Program-made: the position numbers and the translations under genes
In this document: positions 16,184 through 24,289 of the stretch, one piece after another
Numbering within the stretch: position 1 is the stretch's first letter
Layout of the letters: every line of letters begins with the position of its first letter
Virus record (IMG/VR): IMGVR_UViG_3300032118_002414
Span: 1 to 46,779 of that record
Length of the DNA stretch: 46,779 nt
Reading direction: 5' to 3' (one strand)
DNA from: a virus
The notes under the pieces: generated by a model
What the model was told of the DNA's origin: nothing
The model's input: the letters and a program-made list of their open reading frames with translations, nothing else
Databases searched by the model: none

Positions 16184-17135
16184 CTTAGGTGCCGCAATAG
16201 CAAAGAATCATTTCAACGGGGTTCCAGTGGAGTTCATTGTTCCGCCCGGAACTCAAGTTGTTTTTGTGGCCGACATGTTTGTGCAAGACTATCCCGGTGG
16301 AGCAGAACAGACTACGGAGGCAATTATCCGTAAGTGCCCAGTTAAATCTTTCAAGATTCACTCACAGTCACTAACTGTGGATATGTTAGAAAAATATTCG
16401 AATAAGTATTGGGTCTTTGGCAACTTTACGCAGTGTGACGTGGCGGCACTTGCCTACCTTGCCCAGTCCAATATCAAATATTCTGTCGTTGAGTATGACT
16501 ATAAATACTGCATGTTTAGATCCGAAATCATGCACCAAAAGCAGTCGGGGGGCAACTCCTGTGACTGTATCCTTAGACCGCACGGTATTTTGGTGGAAAA
16601 GTTTTATTCCAAGGCAGAACATATATTCTGGATGTCAAATAAACAGAAGGACCACTTCCTGTCTCGGATGCCAACTCTTATCTTTGCCCCGGAAGGCAAG
16701 CATGTCGTTCAGGGATCAGTATTTTTGGACGAAACCTTAGACCAGCTTGTTGCCTTAAAAAAGGTTCACGAGAACTCGGTCGGAAAGCTGCCCATAAAAA
16801 TATGGGCCGTGCAAGGGTCACAAAACTGGATTAAGGGAACCCAGGAGACCATTAAGTGGTGTACCGAAAAGAGATTGCCCGTTAAGGTGTTGGGAAATAT
16901 GGGCTATGAGCAGTTCCTAAAGGAACTTGCCGTCTGTGATGGCTTAGTCTTCCAGCCCTTGGACTTAGACACCTGTCCAAGAGTTGTCATCGAGGCGAAG
17001 ATAATAGGATGTGAACTTGAGTTGAACGATAACGTTCAACACAAGGATGAGTTGTGGTTTGGTGGCTCTTCTGAAGAAATTGTCGGATACCTTCGTACCA
17101 GGGGGGATCATTTTTGGACGCACGTTTCTCTATGA
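16155..17135 (+). CDS. Glycosyltransferase, GT-B fold (GT4-like)
   Basis: The 326-aa protein has the two-domain layout of GT-B glycosyltransferases. The N-terminal part holds VVFVADMFVQDYPGGAEQ (about residues 32-49), where a GG loop near the sugar-nucleotide site is typical. The C-terminal part holds VLGNMGYEQFLKELAVCDG and DTCPRVVIEAKIIGC (about 280-294), the region of the GT4 EX7E motif, with Asp in place of the first Glu. Donor and acceptor are unknown. It is the first gene of the glycan block and overlaps the primase frame by 29 bases. Its stop overlaps the next start as ATGA. Confidence 0.7.
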   Translation: MTDQQPNLRNLGAAIAKNHFNGVPVEFIVPPGTQVVFVADMFVQDYPGGAEQTTEAIIRKCPVKSFKIHSQSLTVDMLEKYSNKYWVFGNFTQCDVAALAYLAQSNIKYSVVEYDYKYCMFRSEIMHQKQSGGNSCDCILRPHGILVEKFYSKAEHIFWMSNKQKDHFLSRMPTLIFAPEGKHVVQGSVFLDETLDQLVALKKVHENSVGKLPIKIWAVQGSQNWIKGTQETIKWCTEKRLPVKVLGNMGYEQFLKELAVCDGLVFQPLDLDTCPRVVIEAKIIGCELELNDNVQHKDELWFGGSSEEIVGYLRTRGDHFWTHVSL

Positions 17136-17581
17136 GTCCAACAAAGAAACCTGGCAAATTTAAGAACATTGTATTTCCGCTTGTAAGGAAAGTTTTCCCA
17201 ACCCTACTGAGTCAACAAATTGTTTCTGTCCAGCCCATGGCGATGCCATCTGGCATCCTAACATACATACATGACATTTTCAGCATGAGACGACCATGTA
17301 CCTCGCAGGCAGAACTCAACAGACTGTTTGAGATTTGTTGGAAATTCGACGAGATGTTCCCCCCCGGAACGGTTGTCACTCTTGACACGCCCAGGATTCT
17401 TGCAACGGAGAACACAGGTACCACGCAGATAATGGTTAAATCCGAGCCATACGTTCTTAGCAAGATTTCTACTGTTGGATTTTTGTGTGACAAGTCAAGG
17501 GACGACTCTGATTTCTATTACGTGGATGACTTGGTGGAATATAAACAAATACTTAAGGAACTTGGTTATGAACTTAAATGA
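17132..17581 (+). CDS. Small protein with a gp23-like segment (149 aa)
   Basis: ATG 17132 overlaps the previous stop in ATGA; the longer frame from TTG 17114 is less likely. Residues about 14-42 (FPLVRKVFPTLLSQ then QIVSVQPMAMPSG) closely recall a conserved stretch of T4-type major capsid protein gp23 (R-x-x-x-P-x-L-x-x-x-x-x-x-V-Q-P-M-x-x-P-x-G). The remaining hundred residues are not recognisable to me, and the protein is far shorter than gp23 (about 520 aa). It may be a truncated or repurposed capsid relative, or only locally similar. It sits in the glycan block, not among head genes. Confidence 0.6.
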   Translation: MSPTKKPGKFKNIVFPLVRKVFPTLLSQQIVSVQPMAMPSGILTYIHDIFSMRRPCTSQAELNRLFEICWKFDEMFPPGTVVTLDTPRILATENTGTTQIMVKSEPYVLSKISTVGFLCDKSRDDSDFYYVDDLVEYKQILKELGYELK

Positions 17582-18626
17582 AACTAAATAGTTTGACTAT
17601 AAGAGCGTTTTTATCTACCCACAGTACAGTGAAGTAACCTCCAGGTTAGATGTGGACACAAGTATATCTCTTAAAGATAATCTCTTTGATGAAAATTGTC
17701 CCGTCTTGCGTCTGGGGGTTCCGGTTATATCCGCGAACATGGACACAGTAACGGACGGACGGATGGCAATTGCCATGTCCAGGGCAGGAGCCCTGGGGGC
17801 GATACATCGCTTCATGTCTATCGAACAGAATATTCTTGAGTTTGAGATGACCAAGGCCGAAGGATGTGAGTGTTTTGTTTCTCTAGGAGTCAACAGCGAC
17901 TCTCAGGAGAGGGCAGAAGCTCTCTTTTTTAAGGCGAAGGCCAGGAACTTCATAATCGACATAGCTCACGGGCACTCAAGAATGATGAAGGACATGATTG
18001 GGTGGATGCGGGGCCGATTTGGAATATATGCATATATCATGGCCGGGAATGTGGCAACACCCGAGGGCGCTCTCGACTTATTTGACTGGGGCGCAGATGC
18101 CGTTAAGGTGGGAATTGGTCCTGGGGCTGTCTGCACCACAAAGAACATAACAGGCGTAACGGTACCTCAGTGGTCTGCCGTGGCCGAGGTCTGCTCCCCT
18201 AAGAATAGAGCCAAATATAAACATATTCTGATAAACAATCAAAAAAATAACGGCAACAAGATTCCGGTGTTGGTTGCAGATGGCGGAATACAGGAGATAG
18301 GCGACATTGCCAAGGCTCTAGGTGCTGGGGCTGACTTGGTTATGTGTGGAAGGCTTTTTGCAGCCTGCTGTGAGGCTCCAGGACCCCGTATCAACGGAAA
18401 GAAGGTCTACCGTGGTATGGCAAGCAGAGATGCCATGCTGTCCATTAAGGACTCCTCCGTGTTGCCCACGCCGGAGGGTATCTCAACCGTTCTTGATGTC
18501 TTGGATGAGTCCGTAGCTCAGGTGATAGGTCACATAAAGGGTGGTCTCCAGAGTTCTATGTCCTATTCTAACGCGAGGAATCTTGTGGACTTCAAGGCGA
18601 CTGCAAGATTTGGAGTTAGGGGATGA
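17578..18626 (+). CDS. GMP reductase/IMP dehydrogenase-like enzyme, N-terminal frame disrupted
   Basis: The open frame from GTG 17652 (324 aa) shows the family: [38 protein letters not shown], and the catalytic loop [12 protein letters not shown] with Cys161 of that frame. The -PQWSAV- after the loop favours GMP reductase, but IMPDH is possible. The usual N-terminal strand ([15 protein letters not shown]) is encoded upstream in the same frame, beyond which a TAG (17589-17591) blocks any start. ATG 17578, coupled to the previous stop by ATGA, begins MKLNS in the neighbouring frame; one missing base near 17592 would join the two. So the given extent assumes an indel or sequence error. It would balance purine nucleotides, perhaps GTP for GDP-sugars. 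Confidence 0.7.
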
Positions 18627-18787
18627 TCATCTGGAAGAGTCTAAAAAACGGCAAGTTATACTTGATTTACAGGTGTAGGCCTCCTATGGTGCTTGGTTCT
18701 CACTATGAGGCTGAGTTGTATCCTGTTTCTGATGGGCCTCTGCGAATTAAGAATTTAAAAGATTTTATTCAGGTGGCAATCCGATAA
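18623..18787 (+). CDS. Small unrecognised protein (54 aa)
   Basis: ATG 18623 overlaps the previous stop in ATGA and the frame runs to TAA 18787. The protein ([20 protein letters not shown] at its start) looks like a small beta-rich domain, with an aromatic- and Leu-rich first half and an ending helix (NLKDFIQVAIR). The coupled start and protein-like composition support it as real. It is too short for automatic calls with a common cut-off. The function is unknown. Confidence 0.6.
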   Translation: MIIWKSLKNGKLYLIYRCRPPMVLGSHYEAELYPVSDGPLRIKNLKDFIQVAIR

Positions 18788-18802
18788 GTCTTTCGCATTT
18801 TG

Positions 18803-19669
18803 ATGGCCCACACTATCTTTGCAATGTCTGAAAAAGTAAAACTACCATTAATCCTTGAGGGCAAACCTCTACCGACGACGAAGTATCATATCTCTTACTC
18901 TGAAATAGCAGAGTGGATAGATTGCTCGCATCGTCACAAGGTTCATCACATCAATAAGATCGACCTGGATAAACCAACCGAGCACACTGAGTTTGGTGGA
19001 CTTATCCACGAGGCCATAGAGAATTATCTTCTTGGTCAAGCCACCCTAGACCCAGAGGTGACTGGGAAAAAGGTGATAGAGACTCTCTCTGCCATCCCAG
19101 GCTTCAAGGGAAACACGCAGGAGTGGGCTGATTCCGTTAAGCCTATTTTTGATGAGTTGCCAGGATTTTTACAGAACAACTTCCAGAACTTTAAAATAAC
19201 CTCGGCAGAGGTAGAGCTTCAGGAAATCTTCAAAAAGAAGACCAATAGATATTTTAAGGGATTTATTGACTGCGTGTTGGAGTGTGAAAAGGTTGACAGG
19301 CGCTTCAAGGAGCCAACAACGGAACAGCAATATTGGATTATTGACTGGAAGACTACAAGCTGGGGATGGACCGGGGAAAAGAAAAGAGATCCCATCAAGC
19401 AAATGCAGCTTGTTCTATACAAGCATTTCTGGTGTGAAACAAACAACATTCCCATCGACAAGGTTCGATGTGCCTGGGTCTTGCTAAAGCGAACAGCCAA
19501 GCCCGGGGAACACATAGAACTCGTACCGGTGTCAGTTGGGGAGAAGGCAATAGAAAAAGCCCTGGAGACAGCCTACAGGATGCTTGGTTCTGTGGAAAAA
19601 CAAATCTTTGTAAAAAACAGAAATTCTTGCAAATACTGTCCCTATTACATGACAGAGCATTGTCCATGA
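18803..19669 (+). CDS. PD-(D/E)XK nuclease with Cas4/AddB-like Fe-S cysteines
   Basis: Start taken at ATG 18803; ATG 18824 is an alternative. The 288-aa protein has the PD-(D/E)XK order: GGLIHEAIE with His and Glu, a strand with FIDCVL, and IIDWKTTS containing the D-x-K triad. QLVLYKHFW follows as the usual C-terminal QxxxY helix. Cys41 (EWIDCSHRHK) together with Cys276, Cys279 and Cys287 (CKYCPYYMTEHC) matches the one-plus-three Cys arrangement that binds a 4Fe-4S cluster in Cas4 and AddB nucleases. A role in phage recombination or DNA degradation is inferred. It is coupled to the next gene by ATGA. Confidence 0.8.
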   Translation: MAHTIFAMSEKVKLPLILEGKPLPTTKYHISYSEIAEWIDCSHRHKVHHINKIDLDKPTEHTEFGGLIHEAIENYLLGQATLDPEVTGKKVIETLSAIPGFKGNTQEWADSVKPIFDELPGFLQNNFQNFKITSAEVELQEIFKKKTNRYFKGFIDCVLECEKVDRRFKEPTTEQQYWIIDWKTTSWGWTGEKKRDPIKQMQLVLYKHFWCETNNIPIDKVRCAWVLLKRTAKPGEHIELVPVSVGEKAIEKALETAYRMLGSVEKQIFVKNRNSCKYCPYYMTEHCP

Positions 19670-20034
19670 AACAGCCAGAGAAAATTCCATTTGACGGGGA
19701 ACCTGTGTGGATACAGGCAGGAAAACTATATATGAAAATATTGCCTGTTCTTGGAACCATGAAAGAGCCGGATACCATAAAAATGGCAGTCCAGGATGAC
19801 GAGAACACAGAAACAAAAATGGTGACTTTCACCTTTCAAAAGCTGACAAAGGAAATGTTTTTTAATTACGCGAAAATGGAATTTGACTGTGAACATGATT
19901 TCGTGGCAGCAAGGTGGTTTGAAAAGCCAGAAGGCCAGGAACATTTCGTGGTGGTGGAGATTCCCGAAAACGACGAGAAGGTAAAATGTTGCATGTTCTC
20001 CACAAAGGACTTGCCGAAAACCAAACTTAACTAA
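19666..20034 (+). CDS. Unrecognised phage protein (122 aa)
   Basis: ATG 19666 (MKQPEKIPFDGEPVWIQAGK) overlaps the nuclease stop in ATGA, which decides the start against the longer frame from 19468 inside the nuclease gene. The protein is beta/alpha mixed with Lys/Glu-rich loops and two adjacent Cys (KCCMF) near the end. No domain is recognised. It sits between the nuclease and a 90-aa gene, suggesting joint expression, but there is no clue to a specific job. Confidence 0.65.
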   Translation: MKQPEKIPFDGEPVWIQAGKLYMKILPVLGTMKEPDTIKMAVQDDENTETKMVTFTFQKLTKEMFFNYAKMEFDCEHDFVAARWFEKPEGQEHFVVVEIPENDEKVKCCMFSTKDLPKTKLN

Positions 20035-20035
20035 T

Positions 20036-20308
20036 ATGAAAATCAATAAAGACCTAGAAAAAATAACCGAGAGATTTGACCCATCTTTTGTTTGGGAACT
20101 CGTTGAGACGCCGGTTTACAGGGACAAGGTGATGCAAACGAGATTCTTTACAGAAATTGGACAGGCAGTCAAGTTTCTTCAAGAAAATTGCCCTGAGGGC
20201 ATTTATCTGATGAATCACTATAATAGAAAACCAATCACATCAGCTGATTGGGCAAACGGCTATTTGGAAACCTTTTGTATAAGATTCGCCCCAAAGGATA
20301 TAAAATGA
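20036..20308 (+). CDS. Unrecognised phage protein (90 aa)
   Basis: ATG 20036 begins one base after the previous stop. The protein (MKINKDLEKITERFDPSF) has a helical start, a middle with VYRDKVMQTRFFTEIG, and a later segment GIYLMNHYNRKPITSADW. Its TGA overlaps the start of an 18-codon reading frame that duplicates the beginning of the next glycosyltransferase. The function is unknown; the coupling indicates it belongs to the same transcript. Confidence 0.65.
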   Translation: MKINKDLEKITERFDPSFVWELVETPVYRDKVMQTRFFTEIGQAVKFLQENCPEGIYLMNHYNRKPITSADWANGYLETFCIRFAPKDIK

Positions 20309-20361
20309 AACTATCAGGATACACAACCACGCGAAACTGCGTCTCAAAGGTGAAGAAATGA
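20305..20361 (+). pseudogene. 18-codon relic duplicating the start of the next glycosyltransferase
   Basis: ATG 20305 overlaps the previous stop (ATGA), and its TGA (20359-20361) overlaps the start of the next gene (ATGA). Its product MKLSGYTTTRNCVSKVKK closely matches the N-terminus of that gene (MIKLSGYTTVRNGISMDYPF). The simplest reading is the stump of a tandemly duplicated GT2 gene, lost by deletion while both coupled junctions survived. It might still serve as a translated leader. Confidence 0.6.
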
Positions 20362-21359
20362 TAAAATTAAGTGGGTACACGACAGTTCGCAACGGGATTT
20401 CCATGGATTACCCGTTTAGGGAATCCATCCAATCTCTTATTGACTTTTGTGATGAGGTGGTCGTTATGGACTCCTCTGACGGGACCGACAACACCCGGGA
20501 AGTTCTAACCAAGATGGAAAAGGCTAACAAGGGTAAGCTATTTGTCTATCACGCGGAGATGGACTGGAAAGCTCCTAATCACGGAGTTTATGACGGGGTG
20601 CTTAAGCAGGCAGCCAGAGAAAAATGTACCGGAGAATATCTTTGGCAGATGGACTGCGATGAGGTAGTTCATGGAACCGACCGCAAGATTCTAGATAGTC
20701 TTATTGTCCAGGCTGGTGGCCTGAACGAAGTTCCCTTACTGTGCCTCCCGGTCGTGGAGTATTGGGGCGGGCCTGACAAAGTTAGGGTGGACATTAATCC
20801 GTGGAAGTGGAGAGTTTCCAGAAAACATCCAGAAATTGTACACGGTATTCCAATTACTCACAGACAAGTAGTAAACGGCTTAGTTTACGCAAAGCCCGGC
20901 ACGGATACTTGCGACTACATTATCAAGAGCCAGGGTCTTCCTGTACCAAATCTCAATTTCATAAACTCTCAAATCGAGACCATGAGGCAAGCTTCCTTGA
21001 AGGATCCAGCTGCCCTCGCCAACTATGAGAAATGGTTCAACCAAATGAGTTTTGGTTTGCCGACCGTTTATCATTTCTCCTGGTACAGCATCAAGAGCAA
21101 AATTTACAAATACAGAGATTTCTTTGGCACTTTCTGGAAAGCCATGTATAATGATGACCGTGCCAACAATGTGTTTTTTGATGTTCCTTGGGATCAGGTA
21201 ACTGACGAGATGATAGATGCCAAGGCCAAGGAACTTAGAGACGGTACTGGCGGGTGGATTTTTCATAGTCCCTGGAACGGCTCTAGTATCCCGCATGTCA
21301 ACATTGAAAGAAAACCACCAGAGATAATGAATGATTGGTGCTCCAAGCATCCTCTATGA
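20358..21359 (+). CDS. GT2-family glycosyltransferase (333 aa)
   Basis: The N-terminus KLSGYTTVRN leads into a GT-A fold: a strand EVVVMDSSDGTDNT (nucleotide-binding) and YLWQMDCDEVVH (about residue 100), the metal-binding D-x-D. It adds a sugar to an acceptor; donor and acceptor cannot be read from the sequence. The long C-terminal half (residues about 130-333) with many Trp and His is typical of phage GT2 proteins with an acceptor domain. It begins by ATGA coupling to the 18-codon relic and ends by ATGA coupling to the epimerase. Confidence 0.8.
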   Translation: MIKLSGYTTVRNGISMDYPFRESIQSLIDFCDEVVVMDSSDGTDNTREVLTKMEKANKGKLFVYHAEMDWKAPNHGVYDGVLKQAAREKCTGEYLWQMDCDEVVHGTDRKILDSLIVQAGGLNEVPLLCLPVVEYWGGPDKVRVDINPWKWRVSRKHPEIVHGIPITHRQVVNGLVYAKPGTDTCDYIIKSQGLPVPNLNFINSQIETMRQASLKDPAALANYEKWFNQMSFGLPTVYHFSWYSIKSKIYKYRDFFGTFWKAMYNDDRANNVFFDVPWDQVTDEMIDAKAKELRDGTGGWIFHSPWNGSSIPHVNIERKPPEIMNDWCSKHPL

Positions 21360-22312
21360 GAAAAAACTCCTCGACCAGAAAAACTGCACTCGTCACGGGT
21401 GGTGCCGGATTTATTGGCTCCCACGTCGTTGACTTGTTGGTAAACAGGGATTGGTCGGTGACTGTAGTTGATGACCTGTCGGCTAATGACTTTCAGAGAC
21501 CAGAGTGGACAAACCAAAGAGCCTCATATATTTTTGAAGATTTTGTATCCAAGAATATTTGTAATCTCATCAAGCAAAAGGAATTCGATTTCATTTTTCA
21601 CCTTGCCGCAAAGCCCTCTGTCCCGTGGAGTGTAGAGAACCCGTTTGAGTCACACAAAACTAACGTATTTAAAACCCTCCAGCTTTTGGAAACCTGTAAA
21701 GGCAATATCAACAGATTTATATTTTCTTCTAGTTCGGCAGTTTACGGAAACGTTTCTGGGCAGGCGGATGAGTTCTTTGATGAACCAACTCCGCTTTCAC
21801 CATATGCCTTGCAAAAGCTTGAGATAGAACAATATCTTGAGTTATTTAAAAACCTGTATGACTTTGACTATGTGGCGCTCAGGTATTTCAACGTCTATGG
21901 TCCAAGACAACTAGGCGGAAGTCCTTACTCAAACGTTATCTCGTCCTGGCTGCACAACATTAAAACCAACAAGCCTTGTAGGCTTGACGGGGACGGCTCT
22001 CAAAAGAGAGATTTTATATATGTGGAAGATGTTGCCTCCGCCAATCTGGCTGGGGCACTTGCCAGCATTTCAAGGGAGCAAGACAGAGTTTTTAACATAG
22101 GTTCTGGAGAAAACAAATCTTGTGCTGAAATTCTAAAAATGCTAGAGGCTTTCGACCTTAAGTTTGAAACTGTCCAAGCTAGTGTTCGTGTTGGGGACGT
22201 GAAGACAACCCTTGCCAATGTTAACAGGGCCAATAGGGTCTTGGGGTGGCCGATTAAAATGCACGCAATTGACGAGGGAATTATCAAAACTCTAAAGTGG
22301 TGGAAGTTATGA
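21356..22312 (+). CDS. NAD-dependent sugar-nucleotide epimerase (GalE-like)
   Basis: ATG 21356 (ATGA with the previous stop) gives 318 aa. TGGAGFIGSH at residues 14-23 is the NAD-binding Gly motif. The catalytic set is present: SSSSAVYG with the Ser around 126, and SPYALQK with Tyr150 and Lys154. The size and motifs are those of extended SDR epimerases such as UDP-glucose/UDP-GlcNAc 4-epimerases, which would give UDP-Gal or UDP-GalNAc. The exact substrate is not decided by sequence; a dehydratase or UDP-glucuronate-type epimerase is possible. Ends by ATGA coupling to a glycosyltransferase. Confidence 0.85.
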   Translation: MRKNSSTRKTALVTGGAGFIGSHVVDLLVNRDWSVTVVDDLSANDFQRPEWTNQRASYIFEDFVSKNICNLIKQKEFDFIFHLAAKPSVPWSVENPFESHKTNVFKTLQLLETCKGNINRFIFSSSSAVYGNVSGQADEFFDEPTPLSPYALQKLEIEQYLELFKNLYDFDYVALRYFNVYGPRQLGGSPYSNVISSWLHNIKTNKPCRLDGDGSQKRDFIYVEDVASANLAGALASISREQDRVFNIGSGENKSCAEILKMLEAFDLKFETVQASVRVGDVKTTLANVNRANRVLGWPIKMHAIDEGIIKTLKWWKL

Positions 22313-23127
22313 ACAAGACGCAAGATAAATGTACCGCTATTGTATTTTCGAAAAATAGACCAATGCAGCTTTTTGCCTTGCTGGAGTCGATGTTCAAGAA
22401 CACGAACATGGCACAGGAAAATGTTAATGTCCTTTATAAGGCCGACCATGATTTCATTTGGCCAATGGAGCAAGTAAAGCAAAGTTACCCAGGGGTAATA
22501 TTTCATCCTGAATATGACTTTAGGGAACAGACAAATCAAATTGTGGCCAACGCCAATCCTTATGTTGTTTTCTTTACGGACGATGATGTTTTTAAGGAGA
22601 AAGTAGATTTTGATCTTGTTGTCAATTTCCTCGGCCTCAATTTCTCTGTGTTCTGTTTTTCCTTACGACTTGGCAAGCATCTAAGCTATTGCTATTCCAC
22701 ACAATCTCAGCAGAACATTCCTAGTGGTGTGACCAAGGAGCCATTTTTTATATGGTCCTGGAAGGGAACGGACTGGGATTGGAATTATCCTCTTTCGGTA
22801 GATGGTCATGTCTTTCGCAAACAAGACATCACAATTGCCCTTGCCAAGGCCGGAGATTGGCGTTCGCCAAATACCCTGGAGGGCAACATGTCCCATCTTC
22901 ATCCCGGAATTCCATCCCCCCAAATGGCCTGCTTCACCACAAGCAAGGTTTTCAACATTCCACACAACCGTGTACAAAGTGAAGTTCAGAACATATTTGG
23001 AGGCGGTTCCGAAAACGACCTGCTTAAACTTTGGAACGAAAACAAGAAAATAGACATCACAACATTTCAGGGCATTAAAAACAAATCTGCTCATCAGCTT
23101 GTTTCGCTTACGTTAACGGAGAGATAA
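22309..23127 (+). CDS. Glycosyltransferase-like protein, GT-A type (272 aa)
   Basis: Start ATG 22309 is coupled to the epimerase stop; the longer frame from GTG 22297 is less likely. VFSKNRPMQLFALLESM near the N-terminus and PYVVFFTDDDVF (about residues 86-97) resemble the start and D-x-D region of GT-A glycosyltransferases. The C-terminal half includes WSWKGTDWDWNYPLSVDG. Assignment to a CAZy family is not possible by eye. It is in the middle of the glycan genes, which supports the call. Confidence 0.65.
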   Translation: MNKTQDKCTAIVFSKNRPMQLFALLESMFKNTNMAQENVNVLYKADHDFIWPMEQVKQSYPGVIFHPEYDFREQTNQIVANANPYVVFFTDDDVFKEKVDFDLVVNFLGLNFSVFCFSLRLGKHLSYCYSTQSQQNIPSGVTKEPFFIWSWKGTDWDWNYPLSVDGHVFRKQDITIALAKAGDWRSPNTLEGNMSHLHPGIPSPQMACFTTSKVFNIPHNRVQSEVQNIFGGGSENDLLKLWNENKKIDITTFQGIKNKSAHQLVSLTLTER

Positions 23128-23835
23128 ATGAAAACGGCAGTATTATTGCCCGTTTATAACGGGGCTAGAACTATCGAAAGAGCAATTAAGTCGTTATTAG
23201 CTCAAACTTATAGAACGTGGAGGTTGGTTCTTGTCGATAACAACTCCACGGATGACACCGTAAAAATCGTTAAACAACTCATGGAAACGGCTGGGCTGGA
23301 GTGGACCTTGTTGGTCTGTAAGCCCTCTGGGATCGTTCCAGCCCTCAACAGGGGGCTTTTTGAGATCATGGGCCGGGAAGTAGACCTGGTTGCAAGATTG
23401 GACGCTGATGACGCCTGGTATCCACACAAGCTTGAAAAGCAGGTTGCCTTTATGAAAGAACATGCAGACGTTTATGTTCTTGGTACTCAGATCACAAGAG
23501 TTGACCCACAAAACTTTAATCCTGTATCACAACAAGTAAAGTACCCAACCGACAATATAGACATAAGAAAAATGTTATTTTCTGGCAATAATGCCATAGC
23601 TCATCCTTCTGTGGTTTTTAGGCCAGAGGTTATTCTAAGGACTGGCGGATACGACAACACTTATCCTATCGCAGAGGATTATCACTTGTGGCTTAAGGCG
23701 GCAGGTTGGTTTAATTTTGCAAATCTGGAAGATATTCTTGTGGACTATACAGTTACCCATAACCCAAAATATAATCCAAAGTGCCCACAGTTGTGCTGTG
23801 TCTCGATGAGAACGGCACTTGAACAACTACACTAA
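23128..23835 (+). CDS. GT2-family glycosyltransferase (235 aa)
   Basis: ATG 23128 follows the previous TAA directly. This is the clearest GT2 in the block: MKTAVLLPVYNGARTIERAI, then LVLVDNNSTDDT, then DLVARLDADDAWYPHKLEKQV with the D-x-D at residues 92-94. The length matches a single catalytic GT-A domain. GT2 enzymes invert the anomeric configuration using nucleotide sugars. Donor and acceptor are unknown. Its stop is nine bases before the next ATG. Confidence 0.9.
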   Translation: MKTAVLLPVYNGARTIERAIKSLLAQTYRTWRLVLVDNNSTDDTVKIVKQLMETAGLEWTLLVCKPSGIVPALNRGLFEIMGREVDLVARLDADDAWYPHKLEKQVAFMKEHADVYVLGTQITRVDPQNFNPVSQQVKYPTDNIDIRKMLFSGNNAIAHPSVVFRPEVILRTGGYDNTYPIAEDYHLWLKAAGWFNFANLEDILVDYTVTHNPKYNPKCPQLCCVSMRTALEQLH

Positions 23836-23843
23836 GAAAAGTC

Positions 23844-24287
23844 ATGGCAAAAGAACACAAATTTGATTTCATATATCCCAGGCTAAGAGCCCAGGCTCCT
23901 GCTGGCAAGTGGAAGAATTTAAAGTTTGGTGGAAGAATTACAGAAACCTGGGGGAATGGTCTTTGGAGCGATGAACCTAGGAGAGTAAAACTCCTAGAGG
24001 CATCCGTGAGATTTGCAGATCCAGACTTCGACTGCTGTGCAGAACTTAGGGTAAAGTTTGACACAAAAACGTGGAACCCAGACAAACACGGACTTATCTA
24101 CACGGACAGAAATTGGATTAAGGACCTTAGAAAAATCTTGGTTAAAAAAGGCTTTTCGGAAAAAGCCGCCAAGGACGTGGACTATTCTGAACAGGGAATG
24201 CAGGGAGACAATTATGTTTCCTTGGATATTGGAAAAAAGTTCCTGAAAGAATGGAAAGAGAAAAAGCTTACCGTTTCAGAGGTATAA
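23844..24287 (+). CDS. Unrecognised conserved-looking protein (147 aa)
   Basis: ATG 23844 (MAKEHKFDFIYPRLRAQAPAG) gives a basic, mixed alpha/beta protein with a Cys-Cys (FDCCAELRVKF) in the middle and a Lys-rich C-terminus. No membrane segment or catalytic motif is seen. It is flanked by a glycosyltransferase and a methyltransferase within one transcription unit, so an accessory role in glycan work is possible, but other unrelated small genes also sit in this block. Function unknown. Confidence 0.65.
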   Translation: MAKEHKFDFIYPRLRAQAPAGKWKNLKFGGRITETWGNGLWSDEPRRVKLLEASVRFADPDFDCCAELRVKFDTKTWNPDKHGLIYTDRNWIKDLRKILVKKGFSEKAAKDVDYSEQGMQGDNYVSLDIGKKFLKEWKEKKLTVSEV

Positions 24288-24289
24288 AC

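Noticed and set aside
19395-19832. 145-aa minus-strand frame
   Set aside because: It spans the end of the nuclease and the next gene on the opposite strand; composition looks like a shadow of the sense frames.
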